Shown: one piece after another, positions 51,813-60,671 of the stretch | How the letters are laid out: the number at the start of each line of letters is the position of its first letter | Position numbering within the stretch: the stretch's first letter is position 1 | Origin: Verrucomicrobiota bacterium | GTDB taxonomy: Bacteria > Verrucomicrobiota > Verrucomicrobiia > Limisphaerales > JADJPG01 | DNA: 64,000 bases | Reading direction: 5' to 3' | Assembly (NCBI GenBank): GCA_016713365.1 | Contig: JADJPG010000035.1 | Coordinates: 12,406-76,405, forward strand | Translations under genes and position numbers: made by a program | The notes under the pieces: model-generated | What the model saw: the letters and a program-made list of their open reading frames with translations, nothing else | What the model was told of the DNA's origin: nothing | Database searches by the model: none

Positions 51813-54374
51813 ATGAAAGCATTCAGCTCGAAAAACCGGCGCCAGGATGGCGCCAGCGGGATTCTCCTCGCTCTCCTCACCTTGTTCCTCCTCGTCACCG
51901 CCGGACGCGCAGAAACGTTGCTTGTCTGCACGAATGACTCTTCAACGGGAGACCTGATCAGCCGCGGCTTTTATGTTCCGAGTTATCCCGGCAACAGCCT
52001 GACTTCCGCCCGCCTTGTCTTCTCGTCGTCCACGTCCGGCAGTCACACCATCCGTCTGACGGTTCTCAGCAATTCATACGACGGCATCGTGCTCGGCCGC
52101 GATGAGGTGACCGTGAACATGGGAGCCTCGACGGACCATGCGGCGACGTTCAGCTATCCCTCCGTCCGCATCCGCGAAGGCAGCCGCGTCTGTTTCATCC
52201 TCACCAAGGTTTCCGGACCCGGCACGCTTTACTACAGCGTTCACAACGCCTGGACTGGCGGCTGCCCTACGGTGATTGAAACCGAAGGAACGACGCCGCC
52301 GATCGATTCGCATCGTCGTGATGGCGTGAACCTGATCCTGACCGGCGAAGACACGCTCATCGTCGCGCCCGGTGAATCGATTCAAGCCGCCATCGACGCC
52401 GCGAACATCGGCGACACCGTGCAGGTTGACCCCGGCATCTACACGGAAAACCTTCGCCTGCGCAGCGGCGTGAACGTGGTCGGCTCCGGCTACGGAAACA
52501 CCACCTTGCGCGGCTTCGGCGGCATCCTCGGTTTAATCGTGAATGCGGATGTCGTGACGGCGAATGACGTGACCAACTCGCGCTTCGAAGGCTTCAAAAT
52601 CATCCGTGCCAGCCGTGGCATGGAGAACGCGGGCGTGGCCATCAACGGCGGCAGCTTGCTCCTCAACAACAACTGGATCACCGGCCACAAGGAAGGCGTT
52701 CGCATCAACGGCGGCAGCCCGATCATCCGCAACAACATCATCGACAAGAACGGCAACGCCTCCGATGGCACCGTGGACTACGGCATCATCTCGCTCAGCG
52801 CCACGCCGCTCATTCAAAACAATCTCGTCGTGAGCAACAACGGCGCAGGCATCTACATCGCCTGGGTTGCTTCGTCGGGCGCGCAGGTGATCAACAACAC
52901 CGTTGCGGACAACACCGACCAGGGCGTCTGGTGCTACGGCGGCGCGGAGCCGGTCATCAAGAACAACATTCTCGCCCGCAACACCACCGGCCTCAGCGCC
53001 TCGTCCAATGCCAAGCCGAAGAATTCCTTCAACGACGTCTGGGGTAACACCTGGCGCAACTACGACGCGCAATCTGGCGGCGTCGCAAATCCCGGCCCCG
53101 GCGACATCTCCCGCAATCCCGACTTCGATCTCCTCTCCACCCCGCCGTATCACCTCGCGATCACGTCGCCTTGCATCAACGCTGGCGACCCGAATCCGTT
53201 CTTCAACGATCGCGATGGTTCCCGCAACGACATGGGCTGCTTCGGTGGACCGAGCGGCGCGCTTGGCGGAGTGGGACCGTCCGTCACCAGCGGCTTCCTC
53301 TTCACCAGCATTGGCAACATTCCGACTTCGGAAATCACCCAGAGCGGCGCACGCAACGGTCTCGCGAACGTATCCCCCGCTGTCGGCAGCGCGCTCGGCA
53401 TTCCTCAATACAAGGACGCACCGTTCGGCGGCAGCCTCTGGTTGAACGGTCTCTTCGGCAGCAGCGACAACTTCGTCTCTCACTACCGCCTCTACTACGC
53501 GAAGTGGAATGGCAACACGGCGCCCGCCGTCGGCGACTTCCAGCCGATCGATGACCCGCTCTCCAAGATTCGTTACACCATCAATCCCGGTGGCAGCGTG
53601 AGCGCGACGCTCGAAAACGTCGGCCCCAATGCAGACGGCCTCTATCGCCGGACCGAAGAAGGTTACTGGGCGCATCGCGACCTGCTCGCCGTGTGGAACA
53701 CCCGCGCGTTGCCCGACGGTCGCTACGACATCATCGGCAAGGGTTACTGGTACATTTCGTTCTTCGGAAGCACGTTCCCGATTGAAGCCACGCTGACGCC
53801 GAATGATCTCAGCCGCATCACCGTCACCGTGAACAACCAGCAGGTGACGGTGGCCATTAACCGCGTGCTCGACCAGAACGGCGTGGAGATCCCTGAGTGC
53901 GGTTACATTCCGCTCGCGTCGAACACCCAGAACCTCCAGTTCGACATCACCGCGTCGCATACGAACGGCTTCCTGCTCAACTACCAGCTCGACGCCCTCT
54001 TCGGCCGCAACCAATACGCCGGCCTCATCAAGCGCGACCAGTATGTCGGCGTGCATGACGCGACCCCGCCCTATTGGTACGGCGTGAACAACACCATCTT
54101 CAACACCGCGCCCGCTCATGCGGCCGGCACGTTGAATCCCTGGACCAGCTGCGCGTATCAGTTCCGTCTCACTGCCTGGGCACGCACCACGGACGGCTTC
54201 GGCCACCTCTACTACCAATCCTTCAGCGACCATTACTCACTGAACGTCGGCGGCGCGGGCGCAGCCGGTTGTGTCGCGGATCTCGACGGCGACGGCGATG
54301 TCGACGGCGCGGACCTCGCCATCTTCAGCACGCAGTTTGGTCGCACGAACTGCGTCTCCGCTCCGTCGCTGTAA
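51813..54374 (+). CDS. Secreted right-handed beta-helix protein ending in a dockerin-type calcium repeat
   Basis: 853 residues from the ATG at 51813, which gives a signal peptide (ILLALLTLFLLVTAGRAE). An N-terminal ~130-residue beta domain is followed by parallel beta-helix repeats from about residue 190: IQAAIDAANIGDTVQVDPG, FEGFKIIRASRGM, LLNNNWITGHKEGVRING, IIRNNIIDKNG, the NosD/pectate-lyase-like pattern. A second beta-rich half follows. The C-terminus is VADLDGDGDVDGADLAIFST, a dockerin type I/EF-hand-like repeat with DxDxDGxVDxxD spacing; only one repeat is seen. The next gene encodes a cohesin-like domain. No catalytic residues are evident. Confidence 0.87.
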   Translation: MKAFSSKNRRQDGASGILLALLTLFLLVTAGRAETLLVCTNDSSTGDLISRGFYVPSYPGNSLTSARLVFSSSTSGSHTIRLTVLSNSYDGIVLGRDEVTVNMGASTDHAATFSYPSVRIREGSRVCFILTKVSGPGTLYYSVHNAWTGGCPTVIETEGTTPPIDSHRRDGVNLILTGEDTLIVAPGESIQAAIDAANIGDTVQVDPGIYTENLRLRSGVNVVGSGYGNTTLRGFGGILGLIVNADVVTANDVTNSRFEGFKIIRASRGMENAGVAINGGSLLLNNNWITGHKEGVRINGGSPIIRNNIIDKNGNASDGTVDYGIISLSATPLIQNNLVVSNNGAGIYIAWVASSGAQVINNTVADNTDQGVWCYGGAEPVIKNNILARNTTGLSASSNAKPKNSFNDVWGNTWRNYDAQSGGVANPGPGDISRNPDFDLLSTPPYHLAITSPCINAGDPNPFFNDRDGSRNDMGCFGGPSGALGGVGPSVTSGFLFTSIGNIPTSEITQSGARNGLANVSPAVGSALGIPQYKDAPFGGSLWLNGLFGSSDNFVSHYRLYYAKWNGNTAPAVGDFQPIDDPLSKIRYTINPGGSVSATLENVGPNADGLYRRTEEGYWAHRDLLAVWNTRALPDGRYDIIGKGYWYISFFGSTFPIEATLTPNDLSRITVTVNNQQVTVAINRVLDQNGVEIPECGYIPLASNTQNLQFDITASHTNGFLLNYQLDALFGRNQYAGLIKRDQYVGVHDATPPYWYGVNNTIFNTAPAHAAGTLNPWTSCAYQFRLTAWARTTDGFGHLYYQSFSDHYSLNVGGAGAAGCVADLDGDGDVDGADLAIFSTQFGRTNCVSAPSL

Positions 54375-54414
54375 TCGGAAACTCCATCGCAACCACGAAA
54401 ACGGAGAACTCTCC

Positions 54415-55311
54415 ATGAAAACGAAACTCCAACTCCTGCTGCTGGCCGCCGCGCTTCTCGTCTCCCGCGCTCAAGCCGCCGTGCGGGTCTACGGTGAGGC
54501 CAGCTCGACCGGACCGGAGATCAGCGTGAAGGTCTACGCCGACATCGCGGACACCGCGATCGTCAGCCACACCTTCAAGCTGTTCTACAACCAAGCCGAC
54601 CTGCAGCTCATCGAAGCCACCCACAACCTCGACGTCTGGTATCTGCACAACGGCTCAGCCACGGTGCCTTACGCCGAACCCAATGCCGGGCAACCGGGCG
54701 AGATCCTCTTCGCCGGTGCGCGGATGGACGGACGCAACCCACGCTCAGGCGTCACCGGCAATCGCGTGCTGCTCGCCAGCGCTCGCTTCGCCCGGAGCAA
54801 TCCGAACACGCCGACGTTTGACCTGAGCCTCGGTCAAGGCGGTCATTTCGCGAACTTCGTAGACATCAACGCCAACACTCTGGAAGTCGTTCCCGACGCC
54901 GTGAAGTTCATGTCCGTCAAAGCCAATCCGGCCGACGAAGACCTCGACGGCCTAGGCGATCGCTGGGAAGACAAGTTCTTCGGCGGCACAAAAGGCGTCT
55001 TCTACTCGGACGACAAGGACGGCGACGGCGTGAACAACGCGGGCGAACAGGCCGCCGGGACCGATCCGACCGACGAGAACTCGCTGCTTCGCCTGCGCAT
55101 CACCGAAGGCCGCGGCCGTGTGGTCATCGAATGGCCGAGCGCCGAGGATCGGCTCTACACCATCGAAGGCGCGAAACGCTTGAGCGACTTCGGTCTGCTG
55201 AAGGAAGGCATCCGGGCCACGCCGCCGATGAACGTGATTGAGTTCGACCGCAACGATCTGCCGGAAACGTTCTTCTTCCGAGTGGGAGTCGAGGCACCTC
55301 CCCTCCAATGA
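54415..55311 (+). CDS. Secreted cohesin-like protein with calcium-binding repeat
   Basis: 298 residues from the ATG at 54415, preceded by GGAG at 54402-54405. Signal peptide LLLLAAALLVSRAQA. Residues ~22-165 look like a cohesin-like beta-sandwich: HTFKLFYNQADLQLIEATHN, GEILFAGARMDG, NRVLLASARFARS. Then an Asp-rich calcium segment (DEDLDGLGDRWEDKFFGG, SDDKDGDGVNNAGEQAAGTD) of the thrombospondin-3/EF-hand kind. The end is a small module (RVVIEWPSAEDRLYTIEGA ... ETFFFRVGVE). It is 40 bases from the dockerin-ended gene, so the two are probably expressed together. The cohesin call is by pattern only. Confidence 0.8.
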   Translation: MKTKLQLLLLAAALLVSRAQAAVRVYGEASSTGPEISVKVYADIADTAIVSHTFKLFYNQADLQLIEATHNLDVWYLHNGSATVPYAEPNAGQPGEILFAGARMDGRNPRSGVTGNRVLLASARFARSNPNTPTFDLSLGQGGHFANFVDINANTLEVVPDAVKFMSVKANPADEDLDGLGDRWEDKFFGGTKGVFYSDDKDGDGVNNAGEQAAGTDPTDENSLLRLRITEGRGRVVIEWPSAEDRLYTIEGAKRLSDFGLLKEGIRATPPMNVIEFDRNDLPETFFFRVGVEAPPLQ

Positions 55312-55390
55312 TTCTATCGTCCGTCGCGGAGGGAGGCGGACGAAGAGATTGAGGGTCGCCCCTTACCTGGCATCAAGGCGGCCCTCGGGT

Positions 55391-57517
55391 TCAACACGGC
55401 GCGGAGCAATCCGCGCCGTGTTTGATTTTCGGACTGCGCGTCACCTCGAATACCGCCAGGCAAACCTGTGCGGTCGAAGGATCGTTCAGACAAACGAAGC
55501 CTTCGCGAAGGCGCGGTCGCGGCTGTCCCTCCAGATAGACTGGATGAACCCGGCGCGCTTGCTCCACGAACGCTGGAAAATCGCCGAAGCCCGCCGCCTT
55601 CAACTTCGCCCGGTTCACCAACGAGAATCGGCCGTGACTACCGGGCGCGACTTGCTTCATCAGCTCCAGCGTCACCCGACCCATCGTGTAACGCGAATTG
55701 ATCTCCACCAACGGCTTCAAGCGCACGCCACCAGTCGCATCGCGATAGATCAGCGCATCGATACCGATTGGTCCGCGGAAACCGGCTCGATTGAATTCGA
55801 TCTCCAGCGCGGCAAACAACTGGTTGAACACCTCGTGAACCTGCGGCGGCGTCGCGCGCGAACCGAGTAGCGCAAGAACAGACGCCGGAACCTGCCGGGC
55901 AAAGTTCGGCGAGGCCACGTTTGCTTCGAACTGTCCCTTGAGATCGTTGATCAGCCCGGTGTAACCGCAGAGCTTCAAGCCGTCATCGCCCATCTCGAGC
56001 TGTACCGAGAAATCAAACTCCCGCTCCAGCCACGGCTCAATCACCAGGGTCTGGCCGCGTTCAAATGCCGCGCTCATCCAGCGACGCTGCGATTCCAGAA
56101 GCTCCGGTTCCCACAATCGGATGGCGTTGCTGCCAGCCAGCCCGAGCGCTTCTTTCACCACGATGCGATGGTGTCCGCGCCCGCGAATCGCCGCGATCAC
56201 TTCGAGCGCCTTGGTGAAGTCCCTCACCGACACTCCCGTCTCGTCCTCGCCGCACAACCAGTCGCTGGCCGGCAACGAACTCAACCACCGTTTTAAAAAC
56301 GCCGCGCTCCACGCCTTCGAATACAGTTCTGCAATGCCGAAATTGAATCGCTGGTCGGCGAACCGTTCCTCCGCCGAAACGCTGCGGGACAACGGCGCGA
56401 ACAACTCGACGCTGTCCGGCCCCCAAGCCCACGGACGCAGGCGCCCCAGCTTTCGCTGCGCGAGCGCTTCCGACGCGCGAGCACGATTGCATCCCAGCTC
56501 CACAAACTCCGGCAGCGCGAACCCCGCCTGCTTCAGGCTGCTGAGAAACTCAACCGACGGCCGCTGCTGAACGAGAACCACATCGTCCTGCCGGCCGAGG
56601 AACTGCGGGAGATTCTCCAGATCACGGGCAAGCTGCGCCTGGTGCTTGGCGGGCGTGAAACCTCTGCCATGCGCGATGCAGCCTTCGGCAAACGGATTGA
56701 AGATGAACACGCTCGGCGTGCGGCCTTTTGATTGCGAGAAGACATCCAGCTCCGCGATGAACTGGGCGTCCAGCCCGGCAGCTCTCCGACCCTCGACGTT
56801 CAAGGAGATTCCTTTCGCACGCTGCGGCGAAAGCGGAAACTTCAGCTGCCGACAGAAGGCCTCCCAGTCGCTCTCGTTCGGATTCTTCCAGCGTCGAAAC
56901 CATTTCAGTCCGTACGCAACATGCGCAATCTCATCGCGATAGATCTTCTCCAACAATGCCGCGCTGTCCGAATCGCCGACCTTCCCAAACCCACCGGCGA
57001 AGTGACGGGCGAAATCGAGATTCGCCTGTTCAAAGGTCAGACTGAGACCCGCCACGTAGTCGATGGGATTCTCCATTCCCGATACGGCGCGCCAGAAGTA
57101 GCCGCTGACCGGCAATTCGCCAAACTCGATACCGCACGCCCGCATGCGCTGGATGTAGAGCCGCGTGTGTTCCTGTTCATCCTTGAGCGTCTGAAAGACA
57201 CCTCGACGAAACGCCGGCGGCGCATCGGGAAAGCGCAGAAGCACCAGCGCCATCAGTTCGGTCGCGAGAAGTTCGTGGTTGGCAAAGAAGTGGAGCAGAC
57301 GGCCACGCTCGGATTCGCGCTCCAGTGCACTCAGTCCGGGAAACTCGCTCTTGGCCGAGGTTTGAACTTTGAACTGAAGCACCGCTGGACGACCGGGCAT
57401 CGCGGGCGCAGCGATCGACGAACCGGGGTGCTCGTCGCTGATCGCGTCCGGCGACTGGAGCTTCTCCTCCAGCGTCGTCGCAAACAGCACCCGCTCCGCA
57501 AACTCGCGCAGTTCCAT
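55391..57517 (-). CDS. DUF455 ferritin-like domain fused to an ATP-grasp domain
   Basis: 708 residues. Residues 1-230 match DUF455, a ferritin-like helical domain: FFANHELLATELMALVLLRF, EQEH (Glu114, His117), TFEQANLDFA (Glu163) and RDEIAHVAYGLKWF (Glu196, His199). This is a two-ExxH set that could bind a diiron centre. After a middle segment (FIFNPFAEGCIAHGRGF), an ATP-grasp ligase-like domain follows: HHRIVVKEALGLAGSNA, LVIEPWLEREFDFSVQLE, IGIDALIYRD and the metal-binding LVEINSRYTMGR (Glu605, Asn607). Stand-alone DUF455 proteins are shorter. Reaction unknown; inference only: activation of a carboxylate plus an oxidation. Confidence 0.85.
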   Translation of the reverse strand: MELREFAERVLFATTLEEKLQSPDAISDEHPGSSIAAPAMPGRPAVLQFKVQTSAKSEFPGLSALERESERGRLLHFFANHELLATELMALVLLRFPDAPPAFRRGVFQTLKDEQEHTRLYIQRMRACGIEFGELPVSGYFWRAVSGMENPIDYVAGLSLTFEQANLDFARHFAGGFGKVGDSDSAALLEKIYRDEIAHVAYGLKWFRRWKNPNESDWEAFCRQLKFPLSPQRAKGISLNVEGRRAAGLDAQFIAELDVFSQSKGRTPSVFIFNPFAEGCIAHGRGFTPAKHQAQLARDLENLPQFLGRQDDVVLVQQRPSVEFLSSLKQAGFALPEFVELGCNRARASEALAQRKLGRLRPWAWGPDSVELFAPLSRSVSAEERFADQRFNFGIAELYSKAWSAAFLKRWLSSLPASDWLCGEDETGVSVRDFTKALEVIAAIRGRGHHRIVVKEALGLAGSNAIRLWEPELLESQRRWMSAAFERGQTLVIEPWLEREFDFSVQLEMGDDGLKLCGYTGLINDLKGQFEANVASPNFARQVPASVLALLGSRATPPQVHEVFNQLFAALEIEFNRAGFRGPIGIDALIYRDATGGVRLKPLVEINSRYTMGRVTLELMKQVAPGSHGRFSLVNRAKLKAAGFGDFPAFVEQARRVHPVYLEGQPRPRLREGFVCLNDPSTAQVCLAVFEVTRSPKIKHGADCSAPC
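55393..55429 (+). terminator. Intrinsic terminator overlapping the end of the convergent gene
   Basis: Thirteen-base perfect stem AACACGGCGCGGA (55393-55405) and TCCGCGCCGTGTT (55410-55422), loop GCAA, then TGATTTT. It terminates the cohesin-like gene on the plus strand and at the same time encodes the last residues of the minus-strand gene ending at 55391. Confidence 0.88.
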
Positions 57518-57560
57518 GCCGGCATCCTGCCAGCGCCTCAGGCCGCAGGCGAGAGTAGCG

Positions 57561-58440
57561 TTACTTCGGAGCGGGCGAACTCAGATCGATCTGCGTCGGA
57601 ATCTCCCCGAACTCGTAATACCGATGTTCGATTCGATCATCGCGAACAATGGCCACGCGAATGCCCGAAGCATCCTTCCCCAACGGCTTGCCCACCGGAC
57701 CCGTCGTCACGATCTCCAACTTGCCGTCACGGGCGAGAGCATTGCGGTGGTAATGGCCGCAGAAGGCGTAGTTGACGCCATACTTGTGGAACAACGCGAA
57801 GTAACGCGAACGCCGTTCAATCGGGATGTTGAAATACTGGTTCGTTTCGTTCGCTGACGACAGGCACCACGGATGATGCTGAAAGACGACAATGTGCTTC
57901 GCCTTTTCCGCGCGCGCCTTTTCCAGCTCCGCCTCCAGCCAGCGCTCCTGCGCTTCGAGGTGATCCATCGCCTTCTGTGGAGAATGAATGACGCTCGAAT
58001 TCAGCACCACACCCACGAATCCGTTGTGACGAAACGTGTAGTAGTCCGGACCGAATCGATTCGTGTAGGCCGCAATGCTTTCGGGCGTCGGCACGTTCTC
58101 CACGTCGTGATTACCGGCGACGTCATACACCGGGATCGATTTGTCGATCTTCGAAATGATCCGGCGATACTCGGCGATCTGCTCGTTGTCGCCCGGCTTG
58201 TGTACGAGATCACCTGTGATGATCACGAACGCCGGCTTCAGCCGGTTCACCGTCGCCGCGGCGAACTCAAAGTTCACCGTCTCCTGCGCGAAGCTGGCGT
58301 TTTCAGTGAACATGCCAAACTGCGGATCACTGAGCTGGATGAAAAAGAACGGCTCCCGCGGCGCGGGCCGGACGATGGCTCAGCACGCTGCATCCAAGGG
58401 CCACAGCGGCGACCCAAATCAGTTTCAAGAAACGTGTCAT
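57561..58440 (-). CDS. Calcineurin-like metallophosphoesterase (CPPED1-like), frameshift at the signal/mature junction
   Basis: The catalytic domain is intact from 58313 to 57561: VIITGDLVHKPGD, VYDVAGNHDVENVP, VFQHHPWCL and FCGHYHRN. The first metal motif lies just upstream in the same frame as FFFIQLSDPQFGM (DPQ in place of DxH, as in CPPED1). The ATG at 58440 gives a signal peptide (MTRFLKLIWVAAVALGCSV) in another frame; a one-base shift near 58365-58375 in a GC-rich run joins them. Taken literally, translation would begin at the ATG at 58313 and lack the first metal ligand. Probably periplasmic. Confidence 0.85.
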
Positions 58441-58555
58441 ATGAAAATTGCGACTGAACCCCGCTTAGTTGCTACACGGACTTAACCGAGTCAATCAGCG
58501 ACTCGTAAATCCTTTTCCGTGGAAGCAGCGCGGCGGCTTCGCCTATGGTCGCCCA

Positions 58556-59737
58556 GTGAATCCGTTCCAACTCGCTCCAGGCGATTCGACGCGCGCCATC
58601 GCGCAGCGCGTCACATTGCTGGCGGCCTGCTTCCTCACGATGCTGGCGTCGATGCCGCTCTGGATGAGCGCGCGATTATTCCCGCAGCTGCCTGTGTCTG
58701 CGTCGTTCCCCGGTTTGTCGGCTCCGTGGGACGCCGTCGCGTTCGCCATCGTCCTCGGAAGCCTCGTCGCCGCGGTCTGGCTGCCGCGCGCAGGGATCGT
58801 AACATTCCTCGTCAGCTCACTCCTTCTCGCGCTCGCCGATCAGTGTCGGCTGCAGCCTTGGTTCTACATGTATTGGGTGATGCTGCTCCTGACGCTGGCC
58901 AAAGGGACCTCCGCCATGATGGCCTGCCGTATCGCGCTCTCCGCTGTTTACATCTGGGGCGGCGCACAGAAACTGACTCCGGAATTCTTCGACCTCGTCG
59001 CGCCGTGGTTCGTGAACCCAGCCTCCGCCTGGCTGCCCGCGGGCGCCGTCACTGCGTTGAAGTGGGGCGTCTACTCCGCGCCGTTCGTCGAGATCTTCAT
59101 CGGCTTGGCCCTCTGGTTCCAACGCACCCGGATGTCGGCCATCGTCGCCACCATCGTCGTCCACCTGATCGCGATCCTTTTCCTCGGACCACTCGGTCAC
59201 AAGCACAACTGGATCGTCTGGCCGTGGAATCTGGTGATGCCCGCGCTGGTCATAGTGTTGTTTCCACGCGGTGCCGTTGAGAACGTCTGGTCAAGCCTCC
59301 GGCGTCCGCTTTGGTCGTTCGTTGCCGTCACTCTCTTCAGCCTGTTGCCGATTCTCAGCTTCTTCGGCAAATGGGATTCGTATCTTTCCTTCTCGCTCTA
59401 CACCGGTCGGCTCACGAAGGCCGACATCTTCATCAGCGCCAGTCTGCGGGAGAAACTTCCTCCATCGCTGCACGAGTTCATCGTGGCCACGCCGACGCCA
59501 TTCAACGAACAGCTCCAAGGACCGTACGTCGTGCTGACGGAGCTTTGGGCGGACAAGATCCTCCGCACTCCGCCGCTGCCCGAGTCCCGCAACTATCGCA
59601 ACGTGGCGCGTTACCTCGCCAGTTTCGCGAGCGACCCGAACGACCTCCGCATGGTGCTCATCCCACGCGTGGGCAAGCCGTTGTTCTATCGTGGAAGCGA
59701 TCTGCGACCGGAAGCTGGCATTCCGCTGGATCTGTAG
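58556..59737 (+). CDS. Multi-spanning membrane protein (HTTM/DoxX-like), unknown function
   Basis: About 393 residues from a GTG at 58556; a TTG at 58469 would add 29 unlikely residues. Eight or so membrane helices: VTLLAACFLTMLASM, AIVLGSLVAAVWL, YMYWVMLLLTLA, CRIALSAVYIWGGAQKLTPEFF, VYSAPFVEIFIGLALWF, SAIVATIVVHLIAILFLGPLG. The AQKLTPEFF and ALWFQRTR segments recall HTTM/DoxX-type proteins but I am not sure. The C-terminal ~120 residues are soluble (SLREKLPPSLHEFIVATP). No partner is evident. Confidence 0.75.
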   Translation: MNPFQLAPGDSTRAIAQRVTLLAACFLTMLASMPLWMSARLFPQLPVSASFPGLSAPWDAVAFAIVLGSLVAAVWLPRAGIVTFLVSSLLLALADQCRLQPWFYMYWVMLLLTLAKGTSAMMACRIALSAVYIWGGAQKLTPEFFDLVAPWFVNPASAWLPAGAVTALKWGVYSAPFVEIFIGLALWFQRTRMSAIVATIVVHLIAILFLGPLGHKHNWIVWPWNLVMPALVIVLFPRGAVENVWSSLRRPLWSFVAVTLFSLLPILSFFGKWDSYLSFSLYTGRLTKADIFISASLREKLPPSLHEFIVATPTPFNEQLQGPYVVLTELWADKILRTPPLPESRNYRNVARYLASFASDPNDLRMVLIPRVGKPLFYRGSDLRPEAGIPLDL

Positions 59738-60307
59738 CGCGCTCGGCCCAGTCGTCATAGAGCTCGCGCAACGCATCGCGGAGATTGCCGTGATGCTTTC
59801 GAAACAATTCGTCCGCGGTGCGCTCATGGCGTTCGACCGGTTCGTTCAACAGCTCTGAGACGATCGACGCGAGCAATCGAGCATCGGTTCGACACTCCAG
59901 CAAGGTCGGCATCAATCCACTCCGATGCGAAGTAATGATGAGCCCTCCCGCCTGTCGGGCGATGCGTTTGAAGCGCCACCACGACCAAGCGCTGAGTTGC
60001 TCCGCACCGTCAAAAAGGATGATGTGTCGCAGGCCAATCGACGACGGAGTTCACAAAGCACACCGTCTTCAAATCGCGGCAACTCCCGGGTCAGGCGCAA
60101 TGAAACGACTTCAAACCCCTTCGCCACAAGATGTGGTTCCAAGTCCTCCAGCAACGTCGTCTTGCCCGCGCCTTCCGGACCAACGATCGCTCCGCGATAC
60201 TTCAGTGCAGCGAGCCGGGACAGGAGTGAATCCCAGCTTTCGCCACGCAGGCGATAGCGAACGCGCAGCACGCGATCGGTCGAGAATGGATTATCACGCG
60301 CTCGCAT
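59658..60307 (-). pseudogene. P-loop ATPase, frameshifted
   Basis: From the ATG at 60307: RVRYRLRGESWDSLLSRLAAL, Walker A GAIVGPEGAGKTTLLEDL, then SLRLTRELPRFEDGVL. Near 60040-60050 the frame breaks. In the next frame the protein continues as HIILFDGAEQLSAWSWWRF (Walker B and following Asp), GGLIITSHRSGLMPTLLECR (sensor-like) and HGNLRDALRELYDDW, ending at 59658, about 80 bases into the convergent neighbour. The fold resembles small AAA/ExeA-like ATPases. It overlaps the arrestin-like gene by 14 bases. Confidence 0.75.
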
Positions 60308-60671
60308 GGGCGTGCAGCTGAATCTCGCGTCCCGTCGGCGACACGACGATCTCAAGGCGCGTGCTGTGATTGCCGGGCTGTGCCACGAGTTCCAAGGCCC
60401 AGATCACGGAGATCAGTTGACCGGAAAAGCTCCATGGATCCTGCGGCAACGTGAAAGTGAACTTGCGTCCTTCCTCGATCTGCGGCGAAGGGAAATTCGT
60501 CGAGGTCACCACGCCCACGTCCTCGGTGCCTTTCCCGCGCGTGAACCAGAACAGGCGCAGTTCGACGCCCTTCGGCGGCTGATCGAGGCGCCAGCCCGCG
60601 ACGCCCTCAATAGTTTCGCCCGGCCGATAATTCAGCCGCTCGTCGCGCAAAAGAATCTTCAGTTCGCTCAT
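60294..60671 (-). CDS. Small arrestin-like beta-sandwich protein
   Basis: 125 residues from the ATG at 60671. Pattern LRDERLNYRPGETIEGVAGWRL, VELRLFWFTRGKGTEDV and FTLPQDPWSFSGQLISVIWAL resembles one arrestin-like (Spo0M-type) domain: a paired beta-sandwich that binds partners. No signal or membrane segment. Start overlaps the DUF3592 stop by four bases (ATGA) and its end overlaps the ATPase start, so the three are translationally coupled. Confidence 0.75.
   Translation of the reverse strand: MSELKILLRDERLNYRPGETIEGVAGWRLDQPPKGVELRLFWFTRGKGTEDVGVVTSTNFPSPQIEEGRKFTFTLPQDPWSFSGQLISVIWALELVAQPGNHSTRLEIVVSPTGREIQLHAHASA

Noticed and set aside
52533..54233. 566-codon minus-strand ORF opposite the beta-helix protein
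   Set aside because: Shadow ORF; the plus strand has a signal peptide, NosD-like repeats and a dockerin end.
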